Source: Pichia kudriavzevii (taxonomy: Eukaryota; Ascomycota; Pichiomycetes; Pichiales; Pichiaceae). Taken from it: a stretch of 64,000 nucleotides of DNA. The notes below the pieces were generated by a model. It was not told the origin of the DNA. It did not search any database and saw nothing but the letters and a program-made list of their open reading frames with translations. Shown here piece after piece: positions 1 to 7,559 of the stretch; positions within the stretch are counted from its first letter, which is position 1, and every line of letters starts with the position of its first letter. Where the stretch lies: assembly GCF_003054445.1 (NCBI RefSeq), contig NC_042506.1, positions 2,549,501 to 2,613,500 on the forward strand, read 5' to 3'. A program made the translations under genes and the position numbers.

Positions 1-1356
1 GGGGTTTTTATTCAGTGGGTGATGAATGAAATTGAAAATATATCTAAAAGGAAGCTTAACAAATTTACGCAAGTTAACCATTCTTTATTGAATTACGAGA
101 ATGAATTTATGCTATTTGAGATTGCATCGAGGTTAATTGAAAGGTCCCATGTTTTGATTTTGGACGAATTCATGCTACCTGATATTGCATCCGCTAAGAT
201 AATCAATATTCTGTTTGTTTATTATTTTAAGCTTGGAGGTGTTTTGGTTGCAAGCAGTAACCGATTGCCCGAAGAGTTATATTCTGGATCAATTAATAAA
301 ACTACAATGGGTGATTTTGAGAAAATTCTAAGGTGCAGATGTGATGTTTGGGATATGCAAAGTAAGGTTGATTATAGAAGAGAATTAAAGGATGAGGATA
401 TTTCACCTGAGAAATGGTTGGTTTTGGAGAATGAACCAAATTCCAGCCGTAAATGGAATGAACTAATTTCGAGACATATAAAACTGGATGATTGTTTGGT
501 CGATTATACTCCATTCAAGAGTTACGGTAGAGATGTCATTATCCCAAAATGTAACGAGACTGTCGCATATTTTCAGTTCAAAGATCTTGTTGAAGATTCC
601 AAATATGGTCCAAGTGATTTTATTTCGATTTCTAACAAGTATCCAACTATTATAATTGACCACGTGCCAATATTGTCAATTAGGGAAAAAAACTATGCCC
701 GACAACTAATTACATTTATTGATGCAATTTATGACTCGAAGTGTAATCTAATCATGAGATCCGAAGATGAACCAAATAGGCTATTCTTTCCAGACTTGAG
801 AAGTGATAATGGGCCAACCAGGTTCAAGTGTACACCATTAGAGGATCAAGTAGATCTGAAGTCAAACACACAAGAGATGCAAGACTTGGAAATGTTTTCC
901 AAAACAGAGATGGACTTAGTCAATCCATATAGGCCTAATTTTGCAACTTATGAGAAAGACAACGAAAACTACCAAATTGAGAAAGGTAATGAACTGTTAA
1001 ATAAGAGTTTTACGGACATGAAGAAATTTACAGGAGAAGATGAGATGTTTGCATACAAGAGAGCCGTTAGTAGAATAAATGAAATGACACAATCGATCAG
1101 ATGGAGAAAAAGGGAATGGACCCCTTTACACGACAGCTTTAAACTTTGGGAGAACGGAAAGAACAATGAAAAGATAGAAAGAAGTAGCAGTCATATTGGT
1201 AGGCAGACTGACGAAAGCATCGAAAAGCCAGTAGAACCTCCAAGGATTAAAGAATACAATTTTTGGTCAATGGGGAAGTGGAATAACAAGGCGACACATG
1301 TGAAGGATGAGGTTGCAAAGAAATGGATCCAGGGGTCTGATTTGTATAAAAAGTAA
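1..1356 (+). CDS. AFG1: AFG1-like mitochondrial AAA-type ATPase (5' end outside window)
   Basis: This is the C-terminal part of an Afg1/LACE1 family ATPase, a mitochondrial inner-membrane protein linked to quality control of respiratory-chain subunits. The reading frame is open from the first base, so the gene starts upstream and its Walker A motif is not visible. About 451 residues are seen. They include a Walker B-like LILDEF followed by PDIASA, a sensor-like VLVASSNR, and the family's C-terminal pattern DFISISNKYPTIII, VPILS and FITFIDAIYDSKCNL. An Afg1 of about 500 residues is typical in yeast, so only a short N-terminal piece should be missing. The C-terminal 130 residues are charged and poorly conserved. 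The next gene is on the same strand after a 267-base gap. Confidence 0.88.
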   Translation, partial: GVFIQWVMNEIENISKRKLNKFTQVNHSLLNYENEFMLFEIASRLIERSHVLILDEFMLPDIASAKIINILFVYYFKLGGVLVASSNRLPEELYSGSINKTTMGDFEKILRCRCDVWDMQSKVDYRRELKDEDISPEKWLVLENEPNSSRKWNELISRHIKLDDCLVDYTPFKSYGRDVIIPKCNETVAYFQFKDLVEDSKYGPSDFISISNKYPTIIIDHVPILSIREKNYARQLITFIDAIYDSKCNLIMRSEDEPNRLFFPDLRSDNGPTRFKCTPLEDQVDLKSNTQEMQDLEMFSKTEMDLVNPYRPNFATYEKDNENYQIEKGNELLNKSFTDMKKFTGEDEMFAYKRAVSRINEMTQSIRWRKREWTPLHDSFKLWENGKNNEKIERSSSHIGRQTDESIEKPVEPPRIKEYNFWSMGKWNNKATHVKDEVAKKWIQGSDLYKK

Positions 1357-1623
1357 GCTTGGGCAGTATATTGCTTTAATGATTTCTTGGTGTTATTCTG
1401 TTCTACGACTGTAGGATGTATTATAGGAGTAAATGGTGTTTCTTTGCTGCGATTCCTTTTTTTTTCTACCTCTTTTTGATAACTTGTGTTATGTCATGTG
1501 CGTATTGAAAAACTAGCATTTACTTTAGGATATACTATCGGATAAAGAATGTAAGCGTATGTTACAAGCTAATCGTCAATTGGAAGGGACAAGGCGACTT
1601 TAACAGAAAACTATTGCGAGGCA

Positions 1624-3612
1624 ATGGAGTATATGAAAGTTACCAAGGTTGAAGATGTTACGATGTATCGGCGGGGGAAACAATATGAGGGTACATTACA
1701 TTTAACGACGCATCATATAATATTTACTCTTAGTATCGGTACCGAGGCTAGTGCAGGTGGTGGTGAAGGAAAAGGTGGAGGCAGGGCCCCAGAGCTGTGG
1801 TTCTGTTATCCATTGATTGAAAGGGTTGATTTTAACCGTGGATCGGCGAAGCTATATGAGCACGATAACATAGCATATCATGGAAATGGAATTGACATAA
1901 GCGCCTCTTCCCTAGCAGCCACTGCCAGTGATTTTACCAATACCATAACCAACGGGCTAGGTCTTGGTCTGGGGCTAGGTTTGGGGAAAGTCTTGGGCGG
2001 TAATTCAGGTGAAAAGAATGCGGCAGAGATGGATGAACTTACGGAAAAGGTATCTGAGGTGACCGTTGACTGTGGTGGGAACAAAGATGATGATGAGAAG
2101 AGGAGACTGATAAGAAACAAGCGGCAGAAGGATATGGAGACTTTACAGAGGAAACTATGCCGTGGAGCATGTATTAGAATACAATTTCGGGATTTCAATT
2201 ATATATCATTTGATTTCAAGAACATACTACGTGGGGCTGACGTGTTTGATACGATGCTAAGGTTGACTTGTATTGAGAGTATCGATAAACTATACGCATT
2301 TATTTATAGACCCGTCAAGGCTGAATTAGAGTTCAATTCATGGAAAGATTATGACTTACGGAAGGAGTTTGAGAGGCAAGGGTTGGAATTTGGGAAACAA
2401 GAAGGAAGTGCAGACGGAAGTGCAGAGAGAGAATTAGGGAGGAGAAAGTGGAGAATTACCCAAGTGAACAAGGATTACCAATTGTGTGAGAGTTATCCGA
2501 GAGAGCTTGTTGTACCTCAGAGTATAACGGACACATTCCTTGGATATGCTACCAAATATCGATCCAAGGGCCGGTTCCCGGCATTGACCTTTTATTATAA
2601 GAAGAACGGGTGTACCATAACGAGATGTTCACAACCGTTAGTTGGGATCAAACAAAACCGGTCGTTACAGGATGAGAAGCTAATTCACGAGATTTTCAGT
2701 ACTAATGGGAAGGACAACGCTAGGAACCTCCTAGTTGATGCGAGGCCATTAACGAACGCAATGGCGCAAGTAGCACTTGGTGCTGGCACCGAAGTTGTTG
2801 ACAATTATGGGGAGAACACCAAGAAGGTTTTCTTAAACATTGAGAATATCCATGTTATGAGGGAATCACTGAACAAGGTGAAGGGAGTATTAAAGGACGG
2901 TGATGTGAATCAACCTGGACAAGACCTTCTAGAGATGGAGGCATTAACCCGAAGCGGATGGCTGGATCATATAAAGGCGTTACTTAGGGCTACCGATTTG
3001 TTGACAAAATACCTCGTCTTTGATGGGGTGCATCTTGTCGTACACTGTTCTGATGGGTGGGACCGGACTGCGCAGGTTTGTTCATTAGTTGAGCTTTGTG
3101 TCGATCCTTACTATCGGACGTTGGAAGGGTTTATAGTTTTAATTGAGAAGGAATGGATATCATTTGGACATCAATTCAACGAGCGATGTGGACATTTGCA
3201 GAGGGAGAGCAAGTTCTACAACAACACCGAGGAGGGTAACTTCCAGCGTCTACGTAATCTCAACCAGAGATTCCGGCACCAGCAGAACATGAAGTTCGAG
3301 AGTCCAGTATTTGTGCAGTTTCTCCACTGTGTCTACGAACTCATTGAGCAGCATGAGTACAAGTTTGAGTTCAACGAGCGCTTCCTGAGACGACTCGTCT
3401 ATCATCTCTACTCATGTCAGTATGGAACGTTTCTAGTTGACTGCGAGGCGGACCGGGGCTCGCTTTCCCTTGAGAGACGGACTCGTAGTGTGTGGGACTA
3501 CTTTAAGAGCCGGCGGGGGGAGTTTGTCAACGGTTCATATGAACGGTACGAGGATGTCCTCGATGTTGACTGGAGCCGGGTGGGCTGGTGGAAGGGTCTG
3601 TTTGCCCTGTAA
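1624..3612 (+). CDS. YMR1: Ymr1-like myotubularin PI3P phosphatase
   Basis: This is a myotubularin-family lipid phosphatase that removes the 3-phosphate of phosphatidylinositol 3-phosphate on endosomal and vacuolar membranes. The start resembles yeast Ymr1 (MEYMKVTKVEDV, then TLHLTTHHIIF), which is the PH-GRAM domain. The catalytic CX5R loop is intact as HCSDGWDRT, with Cys about residue 475 and Arg about 481. The C-terminal block FNERFLRRLVYHLYSCQYGTFL and SVWDYFKSRR also matches the family. At 662 residues it is close to Ymr1 (about 690). A Gly-Leu repeat (GLGLGLGLGLG, about residues 112-122) and a charged linker are inserted inside the GRAM region. GC content rises in the last 400 bases, continuing into the island downstream. 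Confidence 0.93.
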   Translation: MEYMKVTKVEDVTMYRRGKQYEGTLHLTTHHIIFTLSIGTEASAGGGEGKGGGRAPELWFCYPLIERVDFNRGSAKLYEHDNIAYHGNGIDISASSLAATASDFTNTITNGLGLGLGLGLGKVLGGNSGEKNAAEMDELTEKVSEVTVDCGGNKDDDEKRRLIRNKRQKDMETLQRKLCRGACIRIQFRDFNYISFDFKNILRGADVFDTMLRLTCIESIDKLYAFIYRPVKAELEFNSWKDYDLRKEFERQGLEFGKQEGSADGSAERELGRRKWRITQVNKDYQLCESYPRELVVPQSITDTFLGYATKYRSKGRFPALTFYYKKNGCTITRCSQPLVGIKQNRSLQDEKLIHEIFSTNGKDNARNLLVDARPLTNAMAQVALGAGTEVVDNYGENTKKVFLNIENIHVMRESLNKVKGVLKDGDVNQPGQDLLEMEALTRSGWLDHIKALLRATDLLTKYLVFDGVHLVVHCSDGWDRTAQVCSLVELCVDPYYRTLEGFIVLIEKEWISFGHQFNERCGHLQRESKFYNNTEEGNFQRLRNLNQRFRHQQNMKFESPVFVQFLHCVYELIEQHEYKFEFNERFLRRLVYHLYSCQYGTFLVDCEADRGSLSLERRTRSVWDYFKSRRGEFVNGSYERYEDVLDVDWSRVGWWKGLFAL

Positions 3613-3621
3613 TGGAGTGTG

Positions 3622-3805
3622 TATTCCTACTAATTCATGGTAATGTGTATATCCAGTTACAAGGTAATACTTATATTCCTACCAATTCATGGCAATACTT
3701 ATATTCCTACCAATTCATGGCAATGCTTATATTCCTACCAATTCATGGTAATGTGTATATTCCTACCAATTCATGGTAATGTGTATATCCAGTTACATGG
3801 TAATA
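3622..3805. repeat. 28-bp minisatellite just after YMR1
   Basis: The 28-base unit reads TATTCCTACCAATTCATGG plus nine more bases. It occurs at 3622-3649, 3674-3701, 3702-3729, 3730-3757 and 3758-3785. A diverged shorter unit beginning TATCCAGTTACA follows the first copy (3650-3673) and the last copy (3786-3805), giving the order A-B-A-A-A-A-B. Copies differ at only a few positions, so the array is probably young. It starts ten bases after the YMR1 stop codon and would be in that gene's 3' untranslated region. Confidence 0.93.
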
Positions 3806-4506
3806 CCAATCTACTTGCAATCCATACTTGCCGCCCCGGTGTCACGTGACGCGCGCTTAGAGTTTCTTGTCATGTGAACGACTCGGTGTACGGGAAAAGC
3901 CATATGGACAAGAGGAAACGTCTCTGCCGGGAATGGGCTCCCACTTTCCTCCCCTTCCTCCCCTTCCTTCCCTTTTCCCCCTCGTGGGCGGCCCACTCGC
4001 TCTGTCGCTCCACGGACAAGGGGCGTCTTCCGCAGAGGCGTGGAGGGCGCCACGGACCGTTTCGGACAGGAGGCACGCGCGGTGGAGGGGAAGTGCGGCC
4101 ACGGTATACTGTAGTGGATTTCTGGAAATGGGGATAGGGGGGGGGCATAAGAAGAGAGGTGAGGGCCACCTCATTTGGCGGATTCAGGTGCCGACGGCAG
4201 CCAAGGACACCCCCACCCCGAACCACTCCACTTTACTCCATTTCTGTCAACACTTTACATACATTGCACACACTTGTTTCATTTGGAACCTAAGCTCTCC
4301 TCCCCTCCCCCTCTAGTTGACACAGACGTTACGTATCTGCACCCATATTACAATCTCCAACTAGGTATATCCACAAGGTCATTGTATTACAGAACCACGT
4401 ATCTCCGATACAGAGAAGAAGTTTATCGGCAAAAAAAAAAAAGGACAAACATAAGGACACTATTGAACGTCTCCTCCATTCTTAAAACCTATACTCAATC
4501 TTGACA
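3806..4506. other. GC-rich island upstream of LSC2
   Basis: No gene is supported here although several GC-driven open frames exist on both strands. The part from about 3830 to 4210 is strikingly GC-rich compared with the rest of the window. It contains a pyrimidine tract with CCTCCCCTTCCTCCCCTTCC (about 3940-3980) and a run of ten G at about 4137-4146. The last 250 bases before LSC2 return to AT-rich promoter sequence with a tract of twelve A at about 4431-4442. Confidence 0.7.
3841..3850. promoter_or_regulatory. CACGTG palindrome, Cbf1-type E-box
   Basis: GTCACGTGAC is a perfect ten-base palindrome matching the extended Cbf1 site of yeasts. It lies about 665 bases upstream of the LSC2 start and next to the minisatellite. 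Cbf1 sites are common at methionine, respiratory and mitochondrial genes in non-Saccharomyces yeasts, so a role at LSC2 is plausible but inferred. Confidence 0.45.
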
Positions 4507-5754
4507 ATGTTTTCCACCCATCTAGCAAAGAAACTCCTTTCACGGAGAAGCGTGCAACAGGTTAGACACCTCTCCATCCATGAATACAGATCTGCTGCGC
4601 TTCTCAAGTCGTACGGCGTTGGAGTCCCTCGTGGCGAGGCTGCCAGAAGTCCAGAAGAGGCGTACAAGGCAGCCAAGGACCTGAACACTAACGAAATGGT
4701 ACTCAAGGCCCAGGCATTGACTGGTGGTAGAGGTAAGGGCCATTTCGACAATGGTCTCCAGTCCGGTGTTCGTTTAGTTGAGACTCCTGAAGAAGTCAAG
4801 GAACTCTCTGCGAAGATGCTTGGCCATAAGTTGATCACCAAACAAACCGGTGAAGCAGGTAAGATTGTCACTGCAGTCTATGTCGTTGAAAGAAAGTATG
4901 CATTAACCGAGGCTTATTTGTCGATCGTTATGGATAGAAAGAACCAATCTACAATGATTATTGCATCTGCTCAAGGTGGTATGGATATCGAAGGAGTAGC
5001 AAAGAAGGATCCTAATGCCATCAAGAAGTACTCAGTCGATTTAGAAGCTGGTGTATCGGATGACTTGGCCTTTGAAATTGCTTCTCAATTGGGTTTCACA
5101 AAGGATGCAATTCCTCAAGGTGCTAAAACTATTCAAACATTATACCAAATTTTCAAGGATAAAGATGCAACTCAAATTGAAATTAACCCATTAACTGAAA
5201 CTAAACAACATGAAGTTATGTGCATGGATGCAAAATTCAATTTCGATGATAATGCAGCCTTTAGACAACAGGAAGTTTTCTCTTGGAGAGATGTCACTCA
5301 AGAAGATCCTGATGAAGTTGTTGCCTCTAAATATGGCTTGAACTTTATTAAATTGAATGGTAATGTTGGTTGCTTGGTTAATGGTGCAGGTTTGGCTATG
5401 GCAACTATGGATGTCGTCAAATTATACGGTGGTGAACCAGCCAACTTTTTGGACGTTGGTGGTGCTGCAACTCCAGAAACCATTGAAAAGGCCTTTGAAT
5501 TGATCATCACTGAGAAAAATGTCTCTGCCATTTTTGTCAATATCTTTGGTGGTATTGTTAGATGTGACTATGTTGCAGATGGTTTGATCCAAGCTACTAA
5601 GAACTTGGGCTTGAAAATCCCTGTTGTTGTTAGATTACAAGGTACAAACTTTGAAATCGCTAAGGACATGATCAACAAATCCGGTTTGAAGTTGTACGTT
5701 GAAGAAGATCTTGATGAAGCTGCAAAGAAGGCCGTCGAATTGGGCGGTAAATAA
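4507..5754 (+). CDS. LSC2: Succinyl-CoA ligase beta subunit, mitochondrial
   Basis: This is the beta subunit of succinate-CoA ligase in the TCA cycle, which converts succinyl-CoA plus ADP and phosphate to succinate plus ATP in the mitochondrial matrix. The first ATG (4507) gives 415 residues. The N-terminus (MFSTHLAKKLLSRRS) is an arginine-rich presequence. HEYRSAALLKSYGVGVPRG is the conserved start of the mature protein. The ATP-grasp domain follows with KAQALTGGRGKGHF and IEINPL. The CoA-ligase domain carries NVGCLVNGAGLAMATMD, GGAATPE and NIFGGIVRCD. The 5' third of the gene is GC-richer than the rest, continuing the compositional island upstream. LSC2 is convergent with RPC37, with a 319-base gap. 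Confidence 0.97.
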   Translation: MFSTHLAKKLLSRRSVQQVRHLSIHEYRSAALLKSYGVGVPRGEAARSPEEAYKAAKDLNTNEMVLKAQALTGGRGKGHFDNGLQSGVRLVETPEEVKELSAKMLGHKLITKQTGEAGKIVTAVYVVERKYALTEAYLSIVMDRKNQSTMIIASAQGGMDIEGVAKKDPNAIKKYSVDLEAGVSDDLAFEIASQLGFTKDAIPQGAKTIQTLYQIFKDKDATQIEINPLTETKQHEVMCMDAKFNFDDNAAFRQQEVFSWRDVTQEDPDEVVASKYGLNFIKLNGNVGCLVNGAGLAMATMDVVKLYGGEPANFLDVGGAATPETIEKAFELIITEKNVSAIFVNIFGGIVRCDYVADGLIQATKNLGLKIPVVVRLQGTNFEIAKDMINKSGLKLYVEEDLDEAAKKAVELGGK

Positions 5755-6073
5755 TTGAGTCAATACTAGTTGCCTCTCTTTTTTTTTTGGTCACCTCTGA
5801 AAGCTCTTGTACTTGTTCTTCATCTTTATCTTTCTCTTGTTCTTCTGCTTCTATTGAAAGACGCGTTCACCGTCTTCTACAGACCCGGCTAGATCTCGGC
5901 CAAACTAGAGTATATTTTATTTTATTCTACTAGACTATATCTTATTATATTTATTAATTAGTTATTTATTTGTTTGCTTGTGCATTCGCCAGGTCATTCG
6001 CCCACCCAATGACAGCTACGCATCCACGCTGAAACGTTTCAGTGATTCTCTCTTGCTCCCTCCTCGGCCACTA
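5755..6073. other. Convergent gap between LSC2 and RPC37
   Basis: No gene is seen. The stretch holds two facing 3' ends: a T-rich tract right after LSC2 (about 5780-5790) and very AT-rich sequence around 5910-5975, suitable for 3'-end formation of both transcripts. Confidence 0.5.
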
Positions 6074-7177
6074 TCACACCATTGTTTGCCTTAACAAGAG
6101 TTCCAGGTACTCCTCCTGCGTCAGCTTGGTCCTTAGAAAGTTCCCACTCGATTCGGTGAACTGAGCGTGAATGGTCTCCTCATTACAAGGAATAATTTGG
6201 TATTCTTTACCTTCTTCCTCACTCTCCAACTTGGCGCTCAACAATGCACCTCCCAGACGAGGCACGTTCTCCTTGGTACTCTTGGCACTCATTGTAACAA
6301 CACTGGCGTTTTTCTTCTCCACCTCCTTGCCATTGCCGTTCTTCTCGTTGTTGTCGTTCAATTCCTTCTGTAGTTCTCGCTCACGTTCAATCTTGCTCAA
6401 CTTGATGTTATCGATATACGAGAAATGTGGACGCAACATGCACGTATCAGAAATCGGCGTCACATGTAGCCTACCCTCACTGTCTTGAACCCCCACCAAG
6501 TATCGACTCCCGCCAACTGATCCCGGTTGTGCACGAATTGTCGACAAATTGCTGTTGCTATTATCATCGTGGCTTTTTATAAAGCTTGTCTTTTTCTCTT
6601 GCTTGACTTGCACCTCCTTCTCCGCCTTGTTCAGCAGAACCGAATTCGAGTGGATGGTACCTTCCTTCAATGTACCCATTGGCTCATCGTGGATAATGAC
6701 GCCCCTTAAGAATTGCTCAGATATGTTATATTTTTCAGCCGTGGTATTACTGAAGAAATTCTCAGTGTTTAAGGGTAACCTGAGTTCAACAACACCTGAT
6801 TCATGCTTGATCTGTAGCCTATGCAAAGCAGATATGTTGTTCTGATTCGAAATAGACTGGCTGGACTTGGTTGGAAATTGCAACAATAGTGGAGATAGTT
6901 TCGTATTTGTCACATTCAAATGCACAGGTATTGTATCAATAACGGGATCATCCTCATCTTCGGAATCCTCATCTTCATCTTCGTAAAAACTCAAGCTTCC
7001 CTTGTCCTCGGACTCGGTTGGTTCGGTCTTGATTTTTACGTTGTCTCTATCCATCGTCACCTCCATCTCTCCCTTTATTTCAGCGTCTACATGAGAGTCA
7101 ATACTCATCCTTCCATCCTCCCCTTCTATTTTCACTTTGTGTTCTTCAGAATCTTCGGACACAAATAAAGAGGACAT
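6074..7177 (-). CDS. RPC37: RNA polymerase III subunit C37 (Rpc37/RPC5 family)
   Basis: Rpc37 pairs with Rpc53 in a TFIIF-like subcomplex of RNA polymerase III needed for termination and reinitiation. The protein has 367 residues; yeast Rpc37 has about 280. Recognisable parts are DDPVIDTIPVHLN followed by LLLQFPTK in the dimerisation module, the RYLVGVQDSEGRLHVTPI segment, and CMLRPHFSYID. The N-terminal 85 residues are acidic. Four or five copies of the SUMO consensus hydrophobic-K-x-E occur (VKIE, IKGE, IKTE, VKQE). The start is the first ATG of the frame. It is divergent from DBP7. Confidence 0.82.
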   Translation of the reverse strand: MSSLFVSEDSEEHKVKIEGEDGRMSIDSHVDAEIKGEMEVTMDRDNVKIKTEPTESEDKGSLSFYEDEDEDSEDEDDPVIDTIPVHLNVTNTKLSPLLLQFPTKSSQSISNQNNISALHRLQIKHESGVVELRLPLNTENFFSNTTAEKYNISEQFLRGVIIHDEPMGTLKEGTIHSNSVLLNKAEKEVQVKQEKKTSFIKSHDDNSNSNLSTIRAQPGSVGGSRYLVGVQDSEGRLHVTPISDTCMLRPHFSYIDNIKLSKIERERELQKELNDNNEKNGNGKEVEKKNASVVTMSAKSTKENVPRLGGALLSAKLESEEEGKEYQIIPCNEETIHAQFTESSGNFLRTKLTQEEYLELLLRQTMV

Positions 7178-7559
7178 TCTGGTGAGTGTGAGATCTTGGT
7201 GTTCAGATCCTGTTCAACGTGCCTTGGCGGTTTATCGTTGTTTTTAAACTCATAAAAAGTTTCCAGAAAAATAAAAAAAACAGGGAAAACATGAATCAGT
7301 TCTTTGAAAAAATATTCAGGCTGTGCTAACAAACATGGATTTTTTTTCTTCTTTTTTCTTCAACATAAGAGATAGTTATATGGTACACATGAAGCTTCTT
7401 TTCTTATTCAACTTAGCGGTTTTATATTGCTGTGCATAAATATATATATATATATACATATACAGCATTCAAGAGAACCGTTACGTTTGTTGCAGCTAAT
7501 CTCATTGTTCTTTTTATAATTCGGAAGACATATCTAGATATTTTCCACAAGAAAAAAAA
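7178..7559. promoter_or_regulatory. Divergent promoter of RPC37 and DBP7
   Basis: No gene is seen in these 382 bases between two divergent starts. A TA-dinucleotide run lies at about 7440-7456, a likely TATA-like or nucleosome-free element for DBP7, and T-rich tracts occur at about 7340-7360. Confidence 0.45.

Noticed and set aside
3811-4316. Several overlapping frames of 80-149 codons on both strands near the LSC2 promoter
   Set aside because: High GC lowers stop-codon frequency; all frames overlap each other and none resembles a protein family.
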